Origin: Nitrospira sp. KM1
Lineage (GTDB): Bacteria; Nitrospirota; Nitrospiria; Nitrospirales; Nitrospiraceae
Assembly (NCBI RefSeq): GCF_011405515.1
Contig: NZ_AP022671.1
Coordinates: 3,596,001-3,660,000 of the forward strand
DNA length: 64,000 nucleotides
Reading direction: 5' to 3'
Numbering within the stretch: the first letter of the stretch is position 1; each line of letters opens with the position of its first letter. The notes below the pieces were generated by a model. The model was not told where the DNA came from. It saw only the letters and a program-made list of their open reading frames with translations, and did no database searches. Shown piece after piece: positions 36,579-45,110 of the stretch. Both the position numbers and the translations under genes were made by a program.

Positions 36579-36596
36579 TGTCCAAAACATTGGACA
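36579..36596. promoter_or_regulatory. Upstream activator site 2 (TGTC-N10-GACA)
   Basis: TGTC (36579-36582) and GACA (36593-36596) lie in the perfect 8-bp inverted repeat TTGTCCAA-AACA-TTGGACAA (36578-36597). It has the same TGTC-N10-GACA geometry as site 1; the centres are 69 bases apart and about 105 bases from the promoter. Confidence 0.6.
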
Positions 36597-36691
36597 ATGC
36601 TTTTTGCGGTTCGTTTCTGACCCTGCACCACCTTCATCGTAACTCTCATTCGAGCCTGAGGAATTTTGGTTTTGTGCCTGCACGAATGCGC

Positions 36692-36708
36692 GTGGCCCGC
36701 GATTTGCG
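36692..36708 (+). promoter_or_regulatory. Sigma-54 (-24/-12) promoter of the multicopper oxidase
   Basis: GTGGCCCGCGATTTGCG matches the -24/-12 consensus, with GG and GC separated by exactly 10 bases (TGG at 36693, TTGC at 36704). The predicted start near 36719 gives a leader of about 210 bases before the ATG at 36932, with no ORF of quality inside. Confidence 0.7.
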
Positions 36709-36931
36709 CTAGCTCGTGGTTGCCGGCGGGGGCACGGGTGATTAGGACCGGCCTCCGAATAACCCGATCCTTCATGAGAAGAACCCCCGCCGGTTCTAAA
36801 TCGCCTGATGGGATGAGTTGAGCGTACGGCCGGTATTCGCGAGAGCCTAACGGCACAGACATCAGCCAATCCATACAAGTGTCAACAATCCGAACCGCCC
36901 TATTCAGGGCATTATGACAGGAGGCCGTACG

Positions 36932-39900
36932 ATGAAGGATGTTCGTGTTCACCATAAGCGAAGACGACGACGCGGATCCGCTCTGCTGTTGCAGAGCATT
37001 CTGCTCGTGGGGTGTTTGGTGATTACATCGGGACTACAGGCCGCAGGTCCCGGCGAAGCATCGCACAGCGAACATGCGAGTCCTGTCTCACTGCCAGGCT
37101 GGACTCAGCAGTTGAAAGGACAAACAGTCGTCGAGGATACCATCGAGGGCCGTCCTGAGCGTTCAGAAAAAATGGAACTGCAGCATCATCGTCTGATGCG
37201 GCGGCTCGAAGAACAAGCTCAAAAAGACGCCCAGGCGCAACAGACATCCGGTGCCTTCAACAATATGTCCATGATGCACCAGTACATGGGACAGGACGGC
37301 AGCAGTTTCCTGCTCATGACAGATACGAAGAAGGGCGAGCCGGTTCTCTCGTCCGGGGGGAGATGTCCGTCCAATGCACCGCAGAAGATTTACGACGTCT
37401 CGATGATCAATATCGAGATCACGTTGAACCGCTGGCTCGACTATTATCCCGGGTATATGTACGTGTTGACCGAGGACGTCGCCAAGGCACGGGCGGAAGA
37501 AACCGCGAACAAGGAGTCACGTGAAAAAGACGGATTTGATCCCGGTGCAGTCAGCACCGGTTTACAGGGCGATGTGATCCAGCCGTTGGTACTCCGTGCC
37601 AATCAGGGAGACTGTGTCAAGATGACGCTCCGCAATCAGATGGAGGGCGAGGACGGGAGCCTGTTCATTCAAGCGTCCAGCATGATCGTGAGCGCAACCG
37701 GGAAGCCGGCGACGACTACCAATCCCGACTCGATCATATCGCCCGGCAAGGCGCAGGAATTTGAATGGTATATCCATCCGCACATGCAGGAAGGTGTCCG
37801 GCAGTTCCACTCTTACAGCCATGACCGCGAGCTGACCGTCATGGGTCTCTTCGGCGCGTTCATCGTCGAACCGAAGGGTTCGATGTACTACGACTCGCTG
37901 GGCACCGGGCCCGACAAAGCTGTGCAGACCGGGTGGCAGGTGAATATCGACAACGGGTCCGGGCCGGACTTTCGCGAGTTTGTGCTCTTCTATCATGAGA
38001 TCGGCGATGAAGCGTTTCGTCCGTTGAACAAGAAGGGCGACTTCCTGCCGCAACGCGATCCTTTGACGGACGCCTACCGACCTGGAGGCCGCGCGATCAA
38101 TTACCGCAGCGAGCCTTTTGGGATCGATGAAATGCATCTGCAGCACGAATATTTTGGGTTCGAAGACGAGTCCCTGGCCTATAGTTCGTATACTTTCGGC
38201 GACACGCCGACCACGATTGCCCGCGGTTATCTGGGAGATCCGGTCAAATGGCGGCTGGTGCACGGAGGATCCGAGGTGTTCCATTCCCACCATCCCCACA
38301 GCGGATCGATCCGCTGGCAGCGGAGCCCCGGCACGGAGCCCAACAATATGTGGGCGATGGGGCAGGACGGTCCGGTGAAGTATCCGGTCGTGCGGACGAA
38401 GTCCGACCGAGTGGACGTGGAAGTCATCGGCCCGTCGGAAGCGTTGGATCTGGAGCCTGAGTGCGGTGGGGGCGGCTGTCAACATTTGGCCGGCGAATTT
38501 CTTTACCATTGCCATGTCGCCCACCATTATGTAGCGGGGATGTGGGGCTACGGACGATTCTATAATACGCTCCAGGTCGGAGCGGCCCACACGGATACGA
38601 TGCCGGATCTACAAGAGCTGCCGGACCGGAAGGGTCGTATGAAGCAAGGCGTTTCGTCCGACAAGCTCATCGGGACCACCGTCGATTGGTTCGGCAAGAC
38701 GTTCAAGATCGTCGACAAGAACCAGAAGACCAACTGGAAATCCGATCCGGTCATCGTGAACATCAAGGATTGGGTCGAGATGTTCGTGCCGGCTCAGGGG
38801 CAACCGGGCCATACGAACGACGAGAAGGGCCAGATCATGGCCTATGACTCGACAGTGTGGGACTGGAAGTGGGACGGCAACATCGCCCGCGGCGAACGGG
38901 AAAGCACCGCGCAGAATCCCAAGTATCGATGGGCGGCCAAGTGGGACGACAGCACCAGACCCGCGATCTTATTCGATCCGACCACGGGCAAGATGGCCTG
39001 GCCGCTCTTCAAGCCGCATTTCGGCAAGCGCGTGCCGTTCTCAGCCAACCATAGCGGGGCACCGTGGCTTGAGCCGATCCATCAGGAAGCGAACGGTGAA
39101 CGAACCTCCGAGCCGGCGAAGCCGGGTGAGCAGGGCCGTTGGAGCCTTTGTCCCGAAAATGCCAATCAGAAGTTCTTTAATATTCACTTTACGCGCATGC
39201 CGATCACGCTGGCCAAGAAGCAGGGGAAAGAGCCGGCCATTACGGACAAGGATGGGTTGATCTATGTGCTGCACGAAGAAGAGCGCCTCATACGGGCGAA
39301 CGATGACCTGAAGCTTCCGGCGGTCATTCGTGCCAACGTGTATGACTGCGTGGACCTCATACTCACGAGCGAGTGGGACGACGATGATTACACCAACTTT
39401 CAGTCGTCCAAGATCAATATCCATCCCCACTTCTTCCAGTTCGACACGGGGAATTCGGATGGAGTGATCTCCGGCTTCGAGTATGAGATGTCCGTCCGCC
39501 CATTTACGATGTGGGGGAAGGGAAAGAAACACGGGATGCCGGCGCCGATGGTCGCCAAGCTCGTCGGAGGGGCGAAAGCGGGAGCCAAGAGCATCAAGAT
39601 TCAAATGGCACCGGGCGCCTCGCCGTTCCACGTGAACACCGAGGTCATGGTCGGCATGGATTGTTTGGAGCGGGGTCACGACGCGACTGCCTCATTGCCG
39701 CGTGACAAGAGCTGCTCAGAGGTCGCCCGCATCAAGGACATCAAGGGCGATCAGGTGACGTTTTTCAAGCCGTTGAAGCACAATCATCCGGCCAACGATC
39801 TTGTGTCGCCGGAGTTCGTCCGTTATCGGTGGTGGGTGGACGTGGACATGGGAACCGTGTTTTGGCATGACCACGCGTTCGGGGCGACGACCTGGCCGCA

Positions 39901-41869
39901 TGGCGGATTCGGCGTGACACTGGTCGAGCCGTTCGGATCCACCTACCACGATCCGAAAAACGGTAAGTTGGTGTACAGCGGCCCTATCGCCGATATTCAT
40001 AGCAACGAGCCGATTGGGGCCGGGGTCAGCGGCAGTTTCCGTGAATTGATGGTCTCCATCCACGACACGGTGCCGCACACCGTCAATGTCATTGAAGCCG
40101 GCAATCCCCCGGGGCAGCCGGTCGAAGTGGCGTTAGAGGCGGGCAAGACGGTGTCGTTCCAGATGCCCGACAAGATTTTAAACGCACCGAACAAGTATCT
40201 GAATGGGGGCACGCATACGACCGGCAGCGGGTTCAACTTCCGCGCGGAGCCGTTTGCGCAGCGCCTGTCGAACAATCCGGATACATCGAAGCTGTTCAGC
40301 AGCATGGTCCATGGGGATCCCGACACGCCGTTGTTGCGGGCGTATACGGGCGACACCATGGTATTCCGGCTGTTGCATCAGCTGATGAATGAGTCGCACG
40401 TGTGGACCATCTCCGGCCATACCTTCCTGACGGAGCGGTACGCGGCGGATGCCAATCGGAAGAACTCGATTCACGTCGGGATCGCCGAACGATACGATCT
40501 CGTGACCAAGGCGGGTGGATTCCAGGGCATGCCGGGCGACTACATCCACTTCAACGGCCGGACGTCGCATTTCGCCGAAGGCGGATGGGGTATCGTGCGC
40601 GTCCTCGACAAGCCGGTAGCGGATCTTATGCCGCTTCCTCGCGGGACCAATCCACTGGGCATTCCGGCGACGCCGAGTTCCGTGTGTCCGGCCGATGCGC
40701 CGATCAAGACCTTCAACGTCGTGGCGTTGGACCGCCCAATGAAACTGAATCCAAAAACGCCGGATGTGATTGAGGTGGACTTCGAGCGAAAGATCGAAAT
40801 GACTATGCCGGAAGGCAAGATCTTTGCGCTTGAAGAGGAGGCCATGACGGTAGCGAGCGGGGGAACGCCGAGCCCGCTGACGCTACGGGTCAACCTTGGC
40901 GACTGCGTCAAGGTCATTCTGAAAAACAAAATGAAGGGCAGCCGGGCGTCTTTCTTTGCCCCTGGATTAGCCTTCGATCCGAAGGACAGTCAGGGCCTGA
41001 ACGTCGGCAACAATGGTGGCGATCAGACGATCGGTCCCGGTGAGAGCCGCACCTATAGGTACTATGCGCATCCAGCCAACAAGGAGACGACCTCACTGGT
41101 GTGGGACGGCGGGAATATCGTCGTGAATCCGCGCAATGGATTGTACGGAGCGGTCATTGTGGGCCCCAAGGGGTCACAATACCGCGATCCCGTAACCGGT
41201 GCAGACATTTCACAGAAGAATTCATGGCGGGCGGACGTCATCGTTGACGCCAGCCTGCCGGAGAACGTGGGCAAGCGGAACTATCGCGATGTGGCCCTCT
41301 TCTTCCAAGACGAGGATAACATCATCGGGACCTCGTTCATGCCTTATGTACAGAACGTCGCGGGATTGACGAGCGTCAACTACCGCGCCGAACCGTACAA
41401 GTTCCGGGAGGAACAAGGCTGCTCCTTGGGGAGAATCTTCCAGCCTTGCGTGGTGGACAAACCGGAAGATCCTTTCACGCCGCTGATCGAAGCGCACGCG
41501 GGTGATCCGGTTCGTATCCATGTACTCGGTGCCAATAGCGAGCAGAATGGGATGTTCGGTGTCGAAGGACACGAATGGCCGATCGAACCGTACATGCCGG
41601 GCGCCGATATGATCAGCGTCGTCGAATACGCCGGGTCTGAGGTGCTCGACGTATTCATCCGGGGCGGGGCCGGAGGACCCTATCGTCAAGCCGGAGACTT
41701 CGTCTGGTCGAATAACCGACTGCCGTATGCGCAATCGGGACAGTGGGGTTACCTCCGTGTATTGCCGACGGACGATACACGGATACAGTCGTTGGGTGCT
41801 TCGGGCTCCGCGCTCAAGCGCGCGGGACAGGACCAGCAGCCTCAAGCGAGTCCGACGGCGATGAAGTAA
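36932..41869 (+). CDS. Giant multicopper oxidase (MnxG-like), exported
   Basis: This 1645-residue secreted protein has a signal peptide (KRRRRRGSALLLQ, then hydrophobic to about residue 38). It is made of repeated cupredoxin domains. Copper-site motifs include FHSYSHDRELTVMGLFG (near 293), EVFHSHHPHSG, LYHCHVAHHYVAGMWGYG (HCH at 526-528), NIHPHFFQFDTGNSDG (HPH at 831-833), VFWHDHAFGATTWPHGG (HDH at 979-981) and a later GHTF (near 1163). Very large multicopper oxidases with HPHFFQFD-type sites include bacterial Mn(II) oxidases such as MnxG and McoA, so metal oxidation is plausible; Fe(II), phenols or another donor are possible. GGAGG precedes ATG 36932. Two cytochrome c genes follow. It is likely controlled from the sigma-54 promoter at 36692. 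Confidence 0.88.
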   Translation: MKDVRVHHKRRRRRGSALLLQSILLVGCLVITSGLQAAGPGEASHSEHASPVSLPGWTQQLKGQTVVEDTIEGRPERSEKMELQHHRLMRRLEEQAQKDAQAQQTSGAFNNMSMMHQYMGQDGSSFLLMTDTKKGEPVLSSGGRCPSNAPQKIYDVSMINIEITLNRWLDYYPGYMYVLTEDVAKARAEETANKESREKDGFDPGAVSTGLQGDVIQPLVLRANQGDCVKMTLRNQMEGEDGSLFIQASSMIVSATGKPATTTNPDSIISPGKAQEFEWYIHPHMQEGVRQFHSYSHDRELTVMGLFGAFIVEPKGSMYYDSLGTGPDKAVQTGWQVNIDNGSGPDFREFVLFYHEIGDEAFRPLNKKGDFLPQRDPLTDAYRPGGRAINYRSEPFGIDEMHLQHEYFGFEDESLAYSSYTFGDTPTTIARGYLGDPVKWRLVHGGSEVFHSHHPHSGSIRWQRSPGTEPNNMWAMGQDGPVKYPVVRTKSDRVDVEVIGPSEALDLEPECGGGGCQHLAGEFLYHCHVAHHYVAGMWGYGRFYNTLQVGAAHTDTMPDLQELPDRKGRMKQGVSSDKLIGTTVDWFGKTFKIVDKNQKTNWKSDPVIVNIKDWVEMFVPAQGQPGHTNDEKGQIMAYDSTVWDWKWDGNIARGERESTAQNPKYRWAAKWDDSTRPAILFDPTTGKMAWPLFKPHFGKRVPFSANHSGAPWLEPIHQEANGERTSEPAKPGEQGRWSLCPENANQKFFNIHFTRMPITLAKKQGKEPAITDKDGLIYVLHEEERLIRANDDLKLPAVIRANVYDCVDLILTSEWDDDDYTNFQSSKINIHPHFFQFDTGNSDGVISGFEYEMSVRPFTMWGKGKKHGMPAPMVAKLVGGAKAGAKSIKIQMAPGASPFHVNTEVMVGMDCLERGHDATASLPRDKSCSEVARIKDIKGDQVTFFKPLKHNHPANDLVSPEFVRYRWWVDVDMGTVFWHDHAFGATTWPHGGFGVTLVEPFGSTYHDPKNGKLVYSGPIADIHSNEPIGAGVSGSFRELMVSIHDTVPHTVNVIEAGNPPGQPVEVALEAGKTVSFQMPDKILNAPNKYLNGGTHTTGSGFNFRAEPFAQRLSNNPDTSKLFSSMVHGDPDTPLLRAYTGDTMVFRLLHQLMNESHVWTISGHTFLTERYAADANRKNSIHVGIAERYDLVTKAGGFQGMPGDYIHFNGRTSHFAEGGWGIVRVLDKPVADLMPLPRGTNPLGIPATPSSVCPADAPIKTFNVVALDRPMKLNPKTPDVIEVDFERKIEMTMPEGKIFALEEEAMTVASGGTPSPLTLRVNLGDCVKVILKNKMKGSRASFFAPGLAFDPKDSQGLNVGNNGGDQTIGPGESRTYRYYAHPANKETTSLVWDGGNIVVNPRNGLYGAVIVGPKGSQYRDPVTGADISQKNSWRADVIVDASLPENVGKRNYRDVALFFQDEDNIIGTSFMPYVQNVAGLTSVNYRAEPYKFREEQGCSLGRIFQPCVVDKPEDPFTPLIEAHAGDPVRIHVLGANSEQNGMFGVEGHEWPIEPYMPGADMISVVEYAGSEVLDVFIRGGAGGPYRQAGDFVWSNNRLPYAQSGQWGYLRVLPTDDTRIQSLGASGSALKRAGQDQQPQASPTAMK

Positions 41870-41875
41870 TGGGAA

Positions 41876-41911
41876 CGGGAGGTGCGGGATGTGTAGGTCC
41901 CGCGCCTCCCG
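41876..41911 (+). terminator. Strong hairpin after the multicopper oxidase gene
   Basis: A 14-bp stem, CGGGAGGTGCGGGA paired with TCCCGCGCCTCCCG (one G-U), with an 8-base loop begins 7 bases after the stop. No U-tract follows. It would separate the oxidase from the cytochrome genes or protect the mRNA end. Confidence 0.65.
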
Positions 41912-42505
41912 CGACCATTGTGACCGAAAGAGAGGGGAGTCGTCGAATAAACTTCCCAAGGGAAACGCATCGTAATGCAGCGGAGCGCCGAATGGCCTGT
42001 GAAAGAGGAGACAGCCGATGTTTTCCCTTGGTCATTGTTGATGGGGAGCGACGGAGTCCCGAAAAACCTGCTGCACGATCCTCTCACTATTGGCAGCTGC
42101 CAATAGTGCATGCTGAAAATAGAGAGGTCCCAGAGCCTATGTAGAATGTGCTGGAAGGCGACTTCTCAGACACTGCCACCCTCGCCTCCTATGGTTTCCA
42201 CCACCAGGAATTTTTACCGGTGTGTTCTGACACTATCAGTATTCAGGATTCGACAGCGCGCCAGTTCATGATTTCAACAGCATGTGGCTCAACCTCTGGA
42301 AAGTACTCCGGAGACCGTCGTTCTTTTGTGATCCAGCCGCGCAAGAAAATCAGGCATCAATGTCGCTTTCTGCGACAACCGTGACCTTCTGTTTGAGGCA
42401 AGGCTCCCCCCTTCGTTGATGCGTGATTGAGAGCCTTCATCCAAACTCTTTGATTTCCCTTTCGTCGTCCTCTGATCTCCCTCTGAGGTGTCCATCTTGC
42501 AACTG
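41912..42505. other. Gap with no intact gene
   Basis: About 590 bases with only short, poor frames. Notable is the perfect palindrome at 42085-42108 listed separately. No promoter stands out. The stretch looks like decayed sequence between the oxidase terminator and the cytochrome pseudogene. Confidence 0.5.
42085..42108. repeat. Perfect 24-bp palindrome
   Basis: The arm CACTATTGGCAG is followed directly by its exact complement with no spacer. It lies in the gene-free gap between the oxidase and the cytochromes. It could be a dimeric regulator operator or a cruciform. No partner site was seen. Confidence 0.6.
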
Positions 42506-43106
42506 ATGACGATCATCGTCTTGCTGGCGATCGGTTCCTGGCTTTGGCCGTTGTGACCGGAGCGCAGGAGGAAGATCTGGCAGTGGTGAACGCGGCATTG
42601 GCGCCGTGGGCCGAGGTTTGATTATTGCCCGCTACTCGGGGTGCCACAGCCCGGACGTATCGCTCAACAACGATTGTCTCGTGCGCGCTGGGAAGCCACC
42701 ATCGAGAGGATGATCCACTGGGGGCTGAGGTCTCATCCGAGTAAGGCCGACCTCCCCGTCCGATACCTTTCCGCGAGGTATCATGCCGGAGCGCCCGATC
42801 AGCTGGCGCCGCTCGATAGTGAATTGGGAAGGGCAGAACCACTGACTCATGAATCAGCACCAAAGGGGCCAGTGACCGGCGTGGCAGCGAGAGGCGCAGG
42901 GTCTGTTTGAACATAATTGCCAGGCTTGCCATGGCGCAGGAGCCGTGGGTGGGATGGGGCCTAAGTTGACGAAGAACCCGATTCTCAAACACGAAGATCG
43001 CTTTCGGGAAACAGTGCTGCACGGTCGGAGTCCCATGCCTGCGTGGGATCCGGTGTTGAGTGAACAGGACATTGCCGACGTTCATGCCTGGTTATCGATC
43101 AAGTAA
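42506..43106 (+). pseudogene. Frameshifted dihaem cytochrome c gene
   Basis: Pieces of one exported dihaem cytochrome c lie in order in changing frames. ATG 42506 gives MTIIVLLAIGSWLWPL then a stop. A second frame from 42553 gives AQEEDLAVVNAALAPWAE. A third at 42615 gives GLIIARYSGCHSPD. A fourth gives QQRLSRARWEATIERMIHWG and runs to 42910. A fifth from 42900 gives GLFEHNCQACHGAGAVGGMG and ends ADVHAWLSIK at 43106. The first haem motif has Tyr for its first Cys (YSGCH); the second is intact (CQACH). At least four frame changes plus the lost Cys argue for real decay rather than a single sequencing error. An intact tetrahaem cytochrome gene follows 38 bases later. Confidence 0.85.
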
Positions 43107-43144
43107 CTGTCGATGAAGTCACGGCGGACGAAAGGAGCGGTGCT

Positions 43145-44557
43145 ATGGAAATGAAGCGTAGAGTCATGCTCGGAGGAGCGGTCGTCGCCCTGATGGGCTT
43201 GATGGCCGTCCCTCGTCTGTTGCTGGGTAGCGAGCAGCAGACGAGGGCGAAGGAATTGATCCAGCAGGCCTGCGTGTCCTGTCACCGGCTGGAGGGACAT
43301 GCGGAGTCGAGGTTCAATCTCCGGGCGCCGGATCTTATTTGGGCGGGAAGCAAGTATCAACGCCCATGGCTCATCCGATGGCTCACCGGCAAAGAATCGC
43401 CGCTGTATGCGAAGGGATATCGATGGGACCTTAGCGAGGGTCCGGTCAAACATCCGGTCGTGACCGAACCTGAGGCGAATGCCATCGCCGACTACTTTGA
43501 GAGGAATAACAAAGATCCTCGGGTGAAGGTCGGCACATTCGACCTGTCGAAGGTCAGCAAGTTCGACGTCTCATTCGGCGGTATAGCCTATAAAGGCCAT
43601 GCCTGCCTCGGCTGCCATACGATCGAAGAAAACGGGAAACTCATCGGCGGTCCGCAGAGCACCGCCCTCCAGAATGCGGGCCAGCGGTACAACATGGACT
43701 GGCTCTACCGGTTTGGGCAGAATCCGCAAAACTTTATCACTCATACCGGAGAATTCTTGGCCGATGCGACGGATCCGCAACTGCGGGCGGTGATCGGATA
43801 CCTCGCGGCGCAGGGCGTCAAGGACTTCAAGTACTACGAGCCCTGGACGAGTCAGGAGTTTACGAACGCGAGCGTCGATCGAGGCACGGCGCTGTACAAA
43901 GAGTATTGCGCCCAGTGCCACGGATTCAGCGGCAAGGGCGACGGTCCGGCGGCTTCTGGTCTGGAGCCAAAACCGGCGATTCACGCCAACATGCCGTTTG
44001 ACAAGCTGCCGATCGAATACGTCTACAACGTCATCAATCACGGCGGTGCGGCGATGGGCAAGTCTCCGAGCATGCCCTATTGGAACCTGACGATCGGCCA
44101 GCAGGGTGTGGCCGACGTGATTGCCTATCTCAAGGTCACATTCAAGGGCGCGCCCGAAGCGTCTGCCGCTGTGCCAAGCGGCGGGCCATTGGGCGTTTGT
44201 CCTCAGCCCCGCAAGACGGTCAAAGCTCCGGGAGAATTCATTTCGAGGGGAAATCCCTTGCCGCCTTCTGCGGATATGGTCGAGGCAGGGAAGGCGCTCT
44301 TTTTACAGAGCGCCCAGCCGGTGGCTTGTGCCTTGTGTCACGGGAATCAAGGCGACGGGCAGGGTGTCATGGGCGCGGCCCTGGTCCCGCAGCCAAGAAA
44401 TTTCACGTGCGGGTCGATGATGAAGGATCTGCCGGACGGGCAGCTCTTTTGGATCATCAAGAACGGTTCACCCGGCACCGGCATGATGTCCTTCGCCGGA
44501 CTGCCCGACGACCAGGTCTGGCAGCTCGTCCACTACATCCGAACGTTGGCTCGTTAA
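43145..44557 (+). CDS. Tetrahaem c-type cytochrome
   Basis: A 470-residue exported or membrane-anchored cytochrome with an N-terminal hydrophobic segment (VMLGGAVVALMGLMAVPRLL) and four CxxCH haem motifs. CVSCH is near residue 40, CLGCH near 157, CAQCH near 257 and CALCH near 396. The segments around them look like separate class I cytochrome domains; the third has the SGKGDGPAASGL loop of the cbb3-CcoP/NirC kind. AAGGAG precedes the ATG. It lies downstream of the multicopper oxidase and a broken dihaem cytochrome, so it may carry electrons for that oxidase or into the respiratory chain. Met/His axial ligands were not traced. Confidence 0.88.
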   Translation: MEMKRRVMLGGAVVALMGLMAVPRLLLGSEQQTRAKELIQQACVSCHRLEGHAESRFNLRAPDLIWAGSKYQRPWLIRWLTGKESPLYAKGYRWDLSEGPVKHPVVTEPEANAIADYFERNNKDPRVKVGTFDLSKVSKFDVSFGGIAYKGHACLGCHTIEENGKLIGGPQSTALQNAGQRYNMDWLYRFGQNPQNFITHTGEFLADATDPQLRAVIGYLAAQGVKDFKYYEPWTSQEFTNASVDRGTALYKEYCAQCHGFSGKGDGPAASGLEPKPAIHANMPFDKLPIEYVYNVINHGGAAMGKSPSMPYWNLTIGQQGVADVIAYLKVTFKGAPEASAAVPSGGPLGVCPQPRKTVKAPGEFISRGNPLPPSADMVEAGKALFLQSAQPVACALCHGNQGDGQGVMGAALVPQPRNFTCGSMMKDLPDGQLFWIIKNGSPGTGMMSFAGLPDDQVWQLVHYIRTLAR

Positions 44558-44567
44558 GGAGGGTGTC

Positions 44568-44647
44568 ATGAAATCGACGATCCCATCGGTGCTGTTGATT
44601 GCGGCCGTGTCGCGCTGACCGCCGGCTGTCCGCCGGAACAGCGATGA
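44568..44647 (+). pseudogene. Frameshifted small lipoprotein gene
   Basis: Behind a strong AAGGAGG site, ATG 44568 encodes MKSTIPSVLLIAAVSR then stops at 44618. Shifting the frame within the GTGTCGCGC stretch continues ALTAGCPPEQR, a clear lipobox (LTAGC), and stops at 44647. This looks like a lipoprotein gene with a one-base change and lost C-terminus. The sequence to 44838 retains an open frame but no recognisable domain. Confidence 0.55.
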
Positions 44648-44834
44648 TGGCAGGATCAACCGATTGTGCGATGGATTGTACGGAGGGCATTGCGGTATTC
44701 GAACCCCATCTTCCGGAAGGGATACGGATTAAGCGGTTTAAGGGGCACCACGACATTGACAATACGGACGCGAACAGAATTAAGAAAAGGATATTTGAGT
44801 GGCCAACCCCGAAGATAATCGGCATCCTCCTGCC

Positions 44835-45110
44835 TTAGTCCGCATTCCTGCCCTTCCGATTCTTGGATAACACCGTTTTCTGTGATTGACCGGCAGGCTT
44901 TGCCGAAATTGAACGAGAGCGGGTTCCTTGTCCGAATCCAATGCTCGCCAGCGACGAAACTTCTTTGCGGATGTGTTCAATTGGAATTGGAGTCTCCACG
45001 AGATTCGGATCGGACAGCCCTAAAAGTTCCCAGCGAATCTTGGGGCGATAGGATCCCCTGACTTTTTTCCGACTAGGATTCCCTGTAGGCCATCCACTGG
45101 GAGTGTTCAT
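44835..45110 (-). CDS. Small basic hypothetical protein
   Basis: A 91-residue frame with GAGGA 8 bases before ATG 45110. The middle reads KIRWELLGLSDPNLVETPIP followed by EHIRKEVSSLASIG, which has the alternating pattern of a real protein. The C-terminus is Ser/Lys/Arg-rich (KPAGQSQKTVLSKNRKGRN) and may be disordered. The family is not recognised. It converges with the broken lipoprotein region. Confidence 0.45.
   Translation of the reverse strand: MNTPSGWPTGNPSRKKVRGSYRPKIRWELLGLSDPNLVETPIPIEHIRKEVSSLASIGFGQGTRSRSISAKPAGQSQKTVLSKNRKGRNAD

Noticed and set aside
36455-36955. 166-codon minus-strand frame upstream of the multicopper oxidase
   Set aside because: It covers the activator sites, the sigma-54 promoter and the oxidase start, has no start signal and shows no protein-like pattern.
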